Shown here in pieces: positions 7,656 through 15,111 of a DNA stretch of 26,052 bases; the stretch's first letter is position 1; every line of letters begins with the position of its first letter. Location: the NCBI GenBank assembly GCA_023415515.1, contig JAEZKH010000008.1, positions 1 through 26,052 of the forward strand, read 5' to 3'. Position numbers and translations under genes: made by a program. A model generated the notes under the pieces. That model did no database searches and was not told the DNA's origin. It saw only the letters and a program-made list of their open reading frames with translations. The stretch is from Actinomycetes bacterium. GTDB lineage: Bacteria > Actinomycetota > Actinomycetes > Mycobacteriales > Mycobacteriaceae.

Positions 7656-8909
7656 GTGACAGCGGTCCCGGTGCAGGCACGTGAACACAGCTCGCTCGAC
7701 ATCACCTCGGACGAGTTCTGGAGCAGGCCATTCGCAATCCGCGACGAGACGTTCGCGCGACTTCGCGCCTGCGACGGGCTGACGTGGCATGCGCCTCTGG
7801 AATCGATGTTCCCGATCGACGAGCCTGGGTTCTGGGCGCTGACACGGCGGGCCGACATCGCCTTCGTCAGCCAGCACCCCGAACTGTTCACCTCGGCTCA
7901 GGGTATTGCGCTCACCCCGATGCCCGCCGAGATCCAACGGTTCGCATCGTTCTTCCTCACCATGGATCCGCCGCAGCACACGGTGTACCGCCGCCTGATC
8001 AGCTCGGCGTTCACACCCCGGAACGTCCGCCAGATCGAGCAACAGATACATGACAACGCTGTCGCTATCGTCGATGACCTCGTCGGCGCGGGCGACGTCG
8101 ACTTCGTCGCGGCGTGCTCGTCGAAGCTGCCGATGCGCACGATCATGGACATGCTCGGGGTGCCTGCGGCCGATCAGCCCGAGGTGGGGTACGCCGCCGA
8201 GAAGCTGTTCGGAATGAGTGACGAGGAGTACGCCACCGAGGACGCACAGGCGGCCGACCTGGTCGCACAGATCGCACTGCTCTCCAACACCGGGGTGGAA
8301 CTCGCGAAGTTCCGGCGTGCCAACCCCGGCGACGACCTGATGACCAGCATGGTCAACGCCGAGGTGGACGGGCACAAGCTGACCGACGAGGAGATCGGCG
8401 CGTTCCTCATCCTGCTGGCGTCGGCGGGAAACGACACCACCAAGCAGGCCACCACGCACGCCATGATGGCGCTGGTCGACAACCCCGACCAGCGTGATTG
8501 GCTGATCGACGACTTCGACGGCCGAATCGGACCCGCGATCGAGGAATTCGTGCGCTGGGCCTCACCGGTGATCCAGTTCGCGCGGTTTGCGACCGTCGAC
8601 ACCGAGATCAACGGCCAACAGGTGGCCGCAGGCGACAAGGTGGGCCTGTTCTACTGCTCAGCCAACCGCGACGAGACCGCCTTCGACAACCCGGGTGCCT
8701 TCGATGTGCGGCGGGTATCCAACCCGCACCTCGGTTTCGGCGGGGGCGGCCCCCACTTCTGCCTCGGCAGCCAGCTGGCCAAGGCCGAGTTGCGACATCT
8801 GTTCCGCGAGTTGCTGTCTCGGCTGACCGCCGTCGAGTTCGGCGAGCCTGATCTGCTGTTCAGCAACTTCGTCCACGGCGTCAAGCGGCTGCCTGCCCAC
8901 ATCCAGTAG
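7656..8909 (+). CDS. Cytochrome P450
   Basis: The 417-residue haem monooxygenase has all key P450 elements: the C-helix segment DPPQHTVYRRLISSAF, the I-helix oxygen-activation motif AGNDTT at 257-262, ExxR at E297-R300, and the haem-binding loop FGGGGPHFCLG with C369 as the thiolate ligand. No membrane anchor is present, as is usual for soluble bacterial P450s that need a ferredoxin and ferredoxin reductase. It resembles actinobacterial P450s acting on sterol, terpene or fatty acyl substrates, but the family number cannot be assigned by eye. The GTG start at 7656 lies just behind operator copy A. A ferredoxin remnant follows 8 bp after the stop. Confidence 0.93.
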   Translation: MTAVPVQAREHSSLDITSDEFWSRPFAIRDETFARLRACDGLTWHAPLESMFPIDEPGFWALTRRADIAFVSQHPELFTSAQGIALTPMPAEIQRFASFFLTMDPPQHTVYRRLISSAFTPRNVRQIEQQIHDNAVAIVDDLVGAGDVDFVAACSSKLPMRTIMDMLGVPAADQPEVGYAAEKLFGMSDEEYATEDAQAADLVAQIALLSNTGVELAKFRRANPGDDLMTSMVNAEVDGHKLTDEEIGAFLILLASAGNDTTKQATTHAMMALVDNPDQRDWLIDDFDGRIGPAIEEFVRWASPVIQFARFATVDTEINGQQVAAGDKVGLFYCSANRDETAFDNPGAFDVRRVSNPHLGFGGGGPHFCLGSQLAKAELRHLFRELLSRLTAVEFGEPDLLFSNFVHGVKRLPAHIQ

Positions 8910-8917
8910 GAGCGACG

Positions 8918-9034
8918 ATGCGGGACGACGGCATCGTGCACATCACCGCAGACGAGCCGCCCGAATCCGACCGTCGCCGCATGCAGCAGGCTGTAACACA
9001 GTGCCCGGCAGCGGCTTTGCGGCTCATCGATTAG
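8918..9034 (+). pseudogene. Remnant of a 3Fe-4S/4Fe-4S ferredoxin gene (C-terminal part only)
   Basis: An ATG at 8918, five bases after a GGAG ribosome site, opens a 38-codon frame ending with TAG at 9032-9034. The residues GIVHITADEPPESD, then QQAVTQCPAAALRL, match the C-terminal half of the small P450-partner ferredoxins found beside mycobacterial P450 genes, including the last cluster cysteine in the CP motif. The N-terminal third, with the other cysteines (CxxxxxC region) that ligate the cluster, is missing: the frame goes from MR straight to DDGIVHI. An internal in-frame deletion that kept the start and ribosome site would explain this. A 38-residue product with a single cysteine cannot hold the cluster, so the P450 probably needs a ferredoxin from elsewhere. 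Confidence 0.65.
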
Positions 9035-9039
9035 CGGCG

Positions 9040-9855
9040 TCAGCCGCCGGGCATACGACGCACCAGGACCGACTGCTGGATCGCCCCGACGGCGCCCGTC
9101 TCGTCGAAGAGTGTCCCCACCGTGGTGCCGATCCCGTCGGGGCCGTAGTTCGTCTCCGCGCGGATGCCGATCCATTCACCCGCGGGCACCCGGTGCACGT
9201 GCACGACCAGGTCGGTGTTCATGAACATCCACCTTCTGATGTCGAGCTTGCTTCCGATGCCGTTGGCGCAGTCGGCGACCGCGAACAGCCGCTGCAGAGC
9301 GGACATGCTCGTGCCCTTGACGAGATCGACCTCCGGCCTGATCCACGACTCGCCGGGGCCCTCGTTCAACGGCTCGGTCAGCCATCGCCAATCCAGGCTG
9401 TGCACGTAGTTTCGGTCCCAATCCTTCTTCAAATCGCGGCTTTGCGCCGCGCTGACGGGACGTGGCAGGGGAGCCGGGGCGTGCGCGGCCTCGGCGGTGT
9501 CTAGTTTCTGCAGCCGCCACCCACTCGCCCTCGCGACAGGACGCGGCGCCCCGTCGGGGCCCGGTCCCAGCATCTCGGCGGTGATCATCTCGATCTGCCT
9601 GCCGGAGCGCTCGCGTCGCGCCCGGACAAAGATGTCGCCCTCGACGGGCACGGGGCCCAGGAGGTCGACGAGCACTCGGCTGAGCCTGGTGTCCTCGCGC
9701 GCCTCGCAGCGCTCCAGCGCGCGCGTCAGCAGCGCCGACACCGGCGCGGCGTGCTGGATCTCCGACGACCAGGTGCTGCGCACCAGATCGGTCGCGACGA
9801 AGCGTTCGCCCTGCGGGTCCGTGTCGTCGATCAGTTCGTAATAAGAGTCGCTCAC
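9040..9855 (-). CDS. Thioesterase-family protein (double hotdog, TesB-like acyl-CoA thioesterase)
   Basis: The 271-residue protein shows two hotdog-like halves. The first includes QHAAPVSALLTRALERC, RLSRVLVDLLGPVPVEG and RQIEMITAEML. The second includes the ALQRLFAVADCANGI helix and RRWMFMNTDLVVHVHRVPAGEWIGIRAET, split across the strand-rich C-terminus typical of acyl-CoA thioesterase-like (4HBT_3) proteins. The expected activity is hydrolysis of acyl-CoA to free acid plus CoA, though many members are uncharacterised. The GTG start at 9855 overlaps the stop of the SMP-30 gene as GTGA (9852-9855), so translation is coupled. The 3' end lies 5 bp from the ferredoxin remnant. Confidence 0.8.
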   Translation of the reverse strand: MSDSYYELIDDTDPQGERFVATDLVRSTWSSEIQHAAPVSALLTRALERCEAREDTRLSRVLVDLLGPVPVEGDIFVRARRERSGRQIEMITAEMLGPGPDGAPRPVARASGWRLQKLDTAEAAHAPAPLPRPVSAAQSRDLKKDWDRNYVHSLDWRWLTEPLNEGPGESWIRPEVDLVKGTSMSALQRLFAVADCANGIGSKLDIRRWMFMNTDLVVHVHRVPAGEWIGIRAETNYGPDGIGTTVGTLFDETGAVGAIQQSVLVRRMPGG

Positions 9856-10670
9856 GGTAGACCCGCTCCTGGGATGTCGACGGTGGTGGCGTCGAGTCGG
9901 GACAGTTTCGTCCCCACAAGTCGTTGGGGATAGGCGTCGGTGCTCGACAGCAGGAAAAGGGTGCGGCGTTCCGGGCCGCCGAGGGCGCAGGCCACGGCCG
10001 TGCGATCTCCGATGCCGATTCGATCGGTGACGGTTCCGCCCTCGACAATCCGCTCGAACTGGTGGGCCAGAGTCATCGCGGCCCATACGCCTCCGTCCGC
10101 ATCGAGGGCGATGCCGTCAGGTGGTCCGTCGAGGCCGTCGGCGAACACGCGTCGACCGGACAGGGATCCATCGATGCCGATGGAGAACGACGTCAGTCGC
10201 CTGCCTACCGACTCGGCGACGATCAGCGTCGACCCGTCCGCCGTGATCACCATGCCGTTGGGGAAGTCGAGACCGTCGGCGACGACGGTCACCGTGTCGT
10301 CGGGCTCGACCCGCGCGATGACGCCGCCCGCGAACGCCTGCGATCCGACGTAGGCACGTCCGTGTTCATCGACGACCATGTCACCGATGCTCGCTGGAAC
10401 GACGTCGGACAGGTCGGCGACGACGGCCACCGATTCGCCGTCATAGCGCAGCAGCGTGCGGCGTTCGGTGGACGCGATCAGCAGCGACCCGTCGGGGCGA
10501 AACCCCAGCCCGGACGGGGCATGTCCGGCCAGCGGCAGTGTCGTCACATCGCCATGCAGATCGACGGTGTGCACGGCTTCGCCGAGCATGTCGGAGAACC
10601 ACAAAAGGCCCTCGAACCAGCGCGGGCCCTCACCGAAGCAGAAACCGTTCGCAAGCGGTGTCAGCCCCAT
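9852..10670 (-). CDS. SMP-30/gluconolactonase/LRE-family hydrolase
   Basis: The 272-residue protein is a six-bladed beta-propeller hydrolase of the SMP-30 family, which open lactones or hydrolyse related esters using one divalent metal. The metal ligands align with E14 (FGEGPRW), N138 (FPNGM) and D185 (PDGIALD). Blade repeats such as GFRPDGSLLIAST and VVDEHGRAYVGS are visible. Because a Baeyer-Villiger-type monooxygenase is encoded in the divergent operon, a job in opening a lactone made by that enzyme is an attractive inference. The ATG at 10670 lies 8 bp from operator copy B. It is the first gene of a two-gene operon with the thioesterase. Confidence 0.85.
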   Translation of the reverse strand: MGLTPLANGFCFGEGPRWFEGLLWFSDMLGEAVHTVDLHGDVTTLPLAGHAPSGLGFRPDGSLLIASTERRTLLRYDGESVAVVADLSDVVPASIGDMVVDEHGRAYVGSQAFAGGVIARVEPDDTVTVVADGLDFPNGMVITADGSTLIVAESVGRRLTSFSIGIDGSLSGRRVFADGLDGPPDGIALDADGGVWAAMTLAHQFERIVEGGTVTDRIGIGDRTAVACALGGPERRTLFLLSSTDAYPQRLVGTKLSRLDATTVDIPGAGLP

Positions 10671-10677
10671 TCGGTGC

Positions 10678-10707
10678 CTTTACAAAACACGCTGCAAGTG
10701 TCACGCT
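10678..10707 (+). promoter_or_regulatory. Operator/promoter element between SMP-30 and NIPSNAP-operon genes (copy B)
   Basis: CTTTACAA at 10678-10685 and TGTCACGCT at 10699-10707 have half-site starts 20 bp apart, as in the other copies. The plus-strand reading gives TTTACA-N17-CACGCT. The minus-strand reading gives GTGACA-N17-AAAGGC, 5 bases before the SMP-30 ATG. It sits where it could control both divergent operons. Confidence 0.65.
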
Positions 10708-10713
10708 CGCTGG

Positions 10714-10743
10714 GTGCCGATGTCAAACAGGTGCCGGTCATGA
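10714..10743 (+). CDS. Possible leaderless upstream mini-ORF (9 codons) coupled to the catabolic operon
   Basis: A GTG at 10714 lies 6 bases after the -10-like CACGCT of operator copy B, the spacing at which the other copies place a real start codon. It opens nine codons (VPMSNRCRS) and stops with TGA at 10741-10743, overlapping the ATG at 10740 of the next gene as ATGA. The operon's first gene has no clear ribosome site of its own, so termination-reinitiation is possible. This is inferred from geometry only; the mini-ORF may be fortuitous. Confidence 0.35.
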   Translation: MPMSNRCRS

Positions 10744-11450
10744 CCATGAAGAAATACCACAGCCACACGTTGCTGTATCTGCACGAGACGATCGACCTCG
10801 GCTCGGGGCGCAGTGACCGGTTCACACAGTTGTTCGGCGAGGTGTACCTGCCGATGATGGAAGAACTCGGCGCGCGACTGTTCGCGATCTGGGAGACGAC
10901 ACCCTTCAACGGGCACTGGCCGCAGGTCACCGTCATCTGGGAGATCGACGCATTCGCCGACTACGCGCGGATCGGCCGGGCGCAGGCACGCGGCGGCAGC
11001 CATGAGGCGGCTTTCGGCAAGTGGACGGCGTTTCTGTCCGACATCGGAGCCTCCGGCGAGGGCCGCATCATGTACGCAGGCAAGAGCAACAGGACACTGG
11101 CTCAGCTCAAGGAAGCGAACTTCACGGCCGGCCTGGTGATCCAGGAGATCATGCAGTGCAAGCCGGGCCGGCAGGACGACTACATCCGGGAACTGGAGCG
11201 GCTCTACGTACCCTGGTCGGAGCGCACGGGCAAGCTGTGGCTGGGCTCGTTCATCACCACCTTCCGGTTCAACGAGGTCATTCACTACTGGGCGCTGGAA
11301 GGTGGCTGGGAGTGCTTCGAAAAGCATTACCCCTCTTGGAAAGACAGCCCGCCCGCCGAGATCGTCACCTGGATGAGCGTGGCACCCGCATTGCGCGACG
11401 GTTGGGAGGATTCGATCCTGCAGGCGCTACCCCCGTCGCCGCTGCAATGA
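10740..11450 (+). CDS. NIPSNAP-like / dimeric alpha-beta barrel protein
   Basis: The 236-residue protein contains two related ferredoxin-like halves. The first begins KKYHSHTLLYLHETIDLG with LPMMEELGARLFAIWET and VTVIWEIDAFADY. The second begins FTAGLVIQEIMQCKPGRQDDY with YVPWSERTGKLWLGSF and VIHYWALEGGWECF. Pattern, spacing and the WE/WALEGGWE strands recall NIPSNAP-family dimeric barrels, which occur in actinobacterial catabolic operons without a settled activity. The start could be ATG 10740, ATG 10746 or GTG 10731; the ATGA overlap with the preceding mini-ORF favours 10740. It is the first gene of the seven-gene operon and overlaps the P450 gene by 4 bp. Confidence 0.75.
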   Translation: MTMKKYHSHTLLYLHETIDLGSGRSDRFTQLFGEVYLPMMEELGARLFAIWETTPFNGHWPQVTVIWEIDAFADYARIGRAQARGGSHEAAFGKWTAFLSDIGASGEGRIMYAGKSNRTLAQLKEANFTAGLVIQEIMQCKPGRQDDYIRELERLYVPWSERTGKLWLGSFITTFRFNEVIHYWALEGGWECFEKHYPSWKDSPPAEIVTWMSVAPALRDGWEDSILQALPPSPLQ

Positions 11451-12679
11451 CAACTCCTGTGATGCAGCACTTCTCATACGATCCGTTCGATCCCGCCGTG
11501 ATGGCCGATCCGCTTCCGTACTACCGCGTGCTGCGTGACGAACACCCGGTCTATTACGTCGAGAAGTGGGACACCTATGCGCTTTCCCGGTTCGCCGACG
11601 TCTGGAAGGTGCTGGAGGTCAACGATGGGACGTTCGTCGCATCGGAGGGAACCCTGCCCGCGGCAACGGTTCTGGGTCGGCACAACGACGGCCCGGTACC
11701 CGACCCGCCTCTGCATCCCATGCCGTTTCATGCCAACTTCGACAACCCGGTCTACGACGGCGTCCGCCGGTGCACCTCGCCTCCGTTCCGGCCGCGGTCG
11801 GTCGCCAGGCTTGCCGACCGCATCCGCGAACTGGCCAATGAGCGCCTCGATGAACTGCTGCCGCGCGGAAAATTCGATCTCACCCAGGAGTACGGCGGCA
11901 TCGTCGCCGCCTCGATGGTGTGCGAATTACTGGGATTGCCCGTCGATTCGGCGGCCGACGTGCTGGCCACCGTCAACGCGGGCAGCCTCGCGCAACCGGG
12001 CAGCGGGGTCGAGGTTGCCAATGCCCGCCCCGGCTATCTCGAATATCTGATCCCGATCGTGACACGCATCCGCGCAGGCGGCCTCACTGACAATGCGATC
12101 GCGGGCAACCTGGTGGACTACCGGTTACCCGACGGTTCGGAGTTCACCGATGTCGAAGCGGCGACCCAGATGCTCGGCATCTTCATCGGCGGCACCGAGA
12201 CCGTGCCCAAGATCGTTGCGCACGGCCTGTGGGAGTTGGGTGAGCGGCCCGACCAGATGGCCGCCGTCCGTGGCGACATCGCAGGCAACGTGCCGAAGGC
12301 ACGCGAGGAGATGATTCGCTACTGCGCGCCCGCGCAGTGGTTCGCCCGCACCGTCCGCAAGCCGTTCACCATCCACGGCACCACGATCCGTCCGGGCCAG
12401 CGGATCATCACGCTGCTGGCGTCGGCCAACCGCGATGAGCGCGAATATCGCGATCCCGACGAATTCGTCTGGGACAGAACGATCGAGAGGCTGCTGGCCT
12501 TCGGCCGTGGCCAGCACTTCTGCCTGGGCGTTCACCTGGCGCGCCTCGAGATCACGATCATGGTGTCCGAATGGCTCAAGCGCGTGAGGGAGTACCGCAT
12601 CGTCGGCGCCTCGGCCATGCGGCCGCCGTCGAGCTTCCAGTGGGGCTGGAACAGCGTTCCCGTCGAGGTGGAGGTCTGA
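11447..12679 (+). CDS. Cytochrome P450 with an unusual C-helix region
   Basis: The 410-residue protein has a P450 I-helix (IFIGGTET, 245-252), ExxR at E288-R291 (EEMIRYCAP) and the haem loop FGRGQHFCLG with C359. The segment ahead of the C-helix reads FDNPVYDGVRRCTSPPFRP. The usual DPPxHxxxRR is therefore altered, with tyrosine in place of the haem-propionate-contacting histidine. The I-helix has GGTET rather than AGxDTT, so the acid-alcohol pair is Glu-Thr. These changes are compatible with function but make it a divergent family. It starts at ATG 11447, overlapping the NIPSNAP-like stop as ATGA. It differs strongly from the P450 at 7656, so the two are not a recent duplication. Confidence 0.92.
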   Translation: MTTPVMQHFSYDPFDPAVMADPLPYYRVLRDEHPVYYVEKWDTYALSRFADVWKVLEVNDGTFVASEGTLPAATVLGRHNDGPVPDPPLHPMPFHANFDNPVYDGVRRCTSPPFRPRSVARLADRIRELANERLDELLPRGKFDLTQEYGGIVAASMVCELLGLPVDSAADVLATVNAGSLAQPGSGVEVANARPGYLEYLIPIVTRIRAGGLTDNAIAGNLVDYRLPDGSEFTDVEAATQMLGIFIGGTETVPKIVAHGLWELGERPDQMAAVRGDIAGNVPKAREEMIRYCAPAQWFARTVRKPFTIHGTTIRPGQRIITLLASANRDEREYRDPDEFVWDRTIERLLAFGRGQHFCLGVHLARLEITIMVSEWLKRVREYRIVGASAMRPPSSFQWGWNSVPVEVEV

Positions 12680-12680
12680 G

Positions 12681-13649
12681 GTGTGGTCGTATCGGCTCGT
12701 CGCCCCGTACACCTTTGCGCGCGTTGATGTTGCGGACAAGACACCTGAATCCGTGCGCGATGGGCAGGTGCTCCTCCGCTTCGTCGCGGCCGGCGTGTGC
12801 GGCAGCGACCTGCCCGGCTTCCGCGGTTCGAAGGGCCGCTTGCCCGGCGACGTCGGCACGAGCGCGGCGGAGATGGACGGCTTCCCGATCCACGAGATCG
12901 TCGGCGAGGTCGTCGCCAGCAGGCATCAGGCGCACGCCGTCGGTGACCGCTTGGTCGGTTGGGCGTCAGGCTTCGACGGCCTGATGGAGTATGTCGTCGC
13001 CGACGGCGACGGTCTCGCGCCGTTCGACCGATCGTTGCCGCCCGAACACGCGGTCGCGCTGCAACCGCTGGCCTGTGTGCTGTATGCGAAGGAGCAACTG
13101 CCGAACCTCGAGGGACTGCACGTGGCCGTCCTCGGCCAGGGCTCGATCGGCCTGCTGTTCTCCTACGCGGCGAAAGATGCCGGTGCTCGCCGTGTCACCG
13201 GCGTCGACCCGATCGACCGTGACGGCGTGGCCAAGGACTTCGGCGTGGACACCGTCGTGCGGGCGACGAGTGACCGTTGGGTGAGCCATCTCGGTGCGCG
13301 GGACAAACCGGACGTGGTGATCGAGGCGGTCGGCCACCAGGTGGCGACGCTCGGTCACGCGATCGAGGCCGCCGCATTCGGGGGGACGGTCTTCTACTTC
13401 GGTGTCGCAGACGACGACAACTATCCGATCAGCATGCGCACGATGTTGCGCAACAACCTGACACTGAAATCCGGTGTGACACTTGACCGGCAACGCATGC
13501 TGTCGGTCGCCGGCGAGTTCGCCAGGAAGCATCCGGACCTGCTACCGGCCTATGTCACCCATACCTTCGGTGTCCACGAGGTACAGCATGCCTTCGAATT
13601 GGCATGCAGGCCGGCACCGGAACGCATCAAGATCGCGCTCGTGCTATGA
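12681..13649 (+). CDS. Zinc-dependent alcohol dehydrogenase (MDR superfamily)
   Basis: The 322-residue medium-chain dehydrogenase has the catalytic-zinc ligand C40 (GVCGSD) and the H71-E72 pair (PIHEIVG). It then has a Rossmann NAD(P)-binding domain with GQGSIGLL. The lobe with four structural-zinc cysteines seen in classical ADHs is absent. It should oxidise a secondary or primary alcohol, fitting a step after P450 hydroxylation. The GTG start lies 1 bp after the P450 stop, behind a GGAGG spaced about 6 bases. The stop overlaps the aldolase ATG. An NAD preference is suggested by the acidic residue in TGVDPIDRD but is not certain. Confidence 0.88.
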   Translation: MWSYRLVAPYTFARVDVADKTPESVRDGQVLLRFVAAGVCGSDLPGFRGSKGRLPGDVGTSAAEMDGFPIHEIVGEVVASRHQAHAVGDRLVGWASGFDGLMEYVVADGDGLAPFDRSLPPEHAVALQPLACVLYAKEQLPNLEGLHVAVLGQGSIGLLFSYAAKDAGARRVTGVDPIDRDGVAKDFGVDTVVRATSDRWVSHLGARDKPDVVIEAVGHQVATLGHAIEAAAFGGTVFYFGVADDDNYPISMRTMLRNNLTLKSGVTLDRQRMLSVAGEFARKHPDLLPAYVTHTFGVHEVQHAFELACRPAPERIKIALVL

Positions 13650-14392
13650 CGCGCAGCAGGCTGCAGGAGGCCCTGGCAGGCAAGGACCGGGTGTTCGGGG
13701 GCTGGGTGGTCGGGCCCACACTCATCGGACCCGAGGAGTTCGCGGCCGCCGGGTACGACTACGTCGGATTCGACGTCCAGCACGGTTATCTCGACGACGC
13801 CGACGTTGCGCTGCTGCTGCGCAGGCTCGAGCACGTCCCCATCGCCACCGCGGTGCGACTGCCGTCGGCCGATCCCGCGCCGATCGGTCGGGTACTCGAC
13901 GCGGGCGCCGATGCGGTCATCGTCGCCATGGTGGAATCGCCCGAACAAGCGGCCGCCGCGGTGGCAGCCACCCGTTACGCACCCGCGGGCGTGCGCAGCT
14001 TCGGGCCGCTGCGTGCCGACCTCGGCCTTGATCCGGCCGAGCACGAGGCGCGGACGAGCGTGTTCGCGATGATCGAGACGCGGACCGGCCTGTCCGCCGT
14101 GCACGAGATCTGCGCGGTGGAAGGCCTTTCCGGCGTCTATGTCGGACCCGCGGACCTCGCGATATCACTCGGGTATCGCCCCGCCGAAATCCTGACCACC
14201 CCGGCTGTCCGCGACGCGATCGCCGTGATCCAGTCCGCGGCATCGGATGCCGGGATCGTCCCCGGCATCCACGCCAACGCCGGAAAGCCCGGAAAAGCCA
14301 TGGTCGAACTCGGTTTCCGAATGATCACCCTGGCTTCGGAGTCGCAGGCCCTGCGGCGCGGAGCGGCCGAACATCTCGAGGAGGCGCAGTGA
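13646..14392 (+). CDS. HpcH/HpaI-family aldolase
   Basis: The 248-residue protein is a class II pyruvate-type aldolase of the HpcH/HpaI family, which cleaves or forms 2-keto-3-hydroxy acids (or acyl-CoA relatives) using a divalent metal. Expected active-site residues are visible: H46 in FDVQHG, R71 in VRLP, metal ligand E144 in AMIETRTG and D170 in VGPADLA. The AGADAVIVAMVESPEQA strand matches the family. In the operon it could release pyruvate or a similar small fragment from a ring-opened intermediate. Start ATG 13646 overlaps the dehydrogenase stop as ATGA, and its own stop overlaps the SDR start as GTGA. Confidence 0.9.
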   Translation: MTRSRLQEALAGKDRVFGGWVVGPTLIGPEEFAAAGYDYVGFDVQHGYLDDADVALLLRRLEHVPIATAVRLPSADPAPIGRVLDAGADAVIVAMVESPEQAAAAVAATRYAPAGVRSFGPLRADLGLDPAEHEARTSVFAMIETRTGLSAVHEICAVEGLSGVYVGPADLAISLGYRPAEILTTPAVRDAIAVIQSAASDAGIVPGIHANAGKPGKAMVELGFRMITLASESQALRRGAAEHLEEAQ

Positions 14393-15111
14393 CCGACCGG
14401 GTTGCGCTGGTGACAGGCGCGGCGCGCGGACAGGGCGCAGCGATCGTCAAACGGCTGCAGGACGACGGTTACCGGGTCGCCGCATGCGATGTCCGAGCCG
14501 AGGAATTGACGGCATCGGTCCGCGGTCTCGACGGCGTCGCGGCGGTGTCACTCGACGTCACATCGGAAGCCCAGTGGCACTCGGCCGTGCGGAACACCGT
14601 GGAGCGCTTCGGCTCTCTCACCACACTGGTCAACAACGCAGGGGTACTGCACAGGACCCCGATCGAGGAGGAGACGGCCGAAGGTTTCGAAGGAAGCTGG
14701 CGGTTCAACTGTCTCGGACCGTTCCTCGGCATCAGGACCGCGCTGCCGCACCTGCGTGCAGCCGAGGGCGCCGCGATCGTCAACACGTGCAGCACCGGAG
14801 CGATCCGGCCCTTCCCCAACCACGCCGCGTACGGCTCGTCGAAGTGGGCGCTGCGTGGCCTCACCCAGGCGGCGGCCGCGGAACTCGCACCGGCGGGCGT
14901 CCGGGTCAACGCGGTGTTCCCCGGCCCGATCGCGACGCCGATGCTCGACGCCGCCACCCAGACGCGGTTGGCGGAGGCCGCACCGTTCGGGCGGATCGGT
15001 GAACCGTCCGAGGTTGCCGACGCGGTGGCATTCCTCGTGTCCGCCCAGGCCGCGTTCATCACAGGATCCGAACTCGTCATCGACGGCGGCCAGATCCTGC
15101 AGATCGGATGA
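14389..15111 (+). CDS. Short-chain dehydrogenase/reductase (SDR)
   Basis: The 240-residue classical SDR has the cofactor motif TGAARGQG at 9-16, NNAG at 82-85, catalytic S135, Y148 and K152 (YGSSK), and the C-terminal signature NAVFPGPIATPM followed by FLVSAQAAFITGSELVIDGG. It likely interconverts a hydroxyl and a ketone with NAD(H). D34 after the second strand (ACDVR) favours NAD over NADP. Starting GTG 14389 overlaps the aldolase stop, and its end overlaps the monooxygenase ATG as ATGA. Together with the MDR dehydrogenase it gives the operon two alcohol/ketone oxidoreductases. Confidence 0.92.
   Translation: MTDRVALVTGAARGQGAAIVKRLQDDGYRVAACDVRAEELTASVRGLDGVAAVSLDVTSEAQWHSAVRNTVERFGSLTTLVNNAGVLHRTPIEEETAEGFEGSWRFNCLGPFLGIRTALPHLRAAEGAAIVNTCSTGAIRPFPNHAAYGSSKWALRGLTQAAAAELAPAGVRVNAVFPGPIATPMLDAATQTRLAEAAPFGRIGEPSEVADAVAFLVSAQAAFITGSELVIDGGQILQIG

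Noticed and set aside
7617..8459. Upstream extension of the second tetR frame to 461 codons
   Set aside because: The added part is antisense to the P450, has no family resemblance and would swallow the operator and the divergent promoter.
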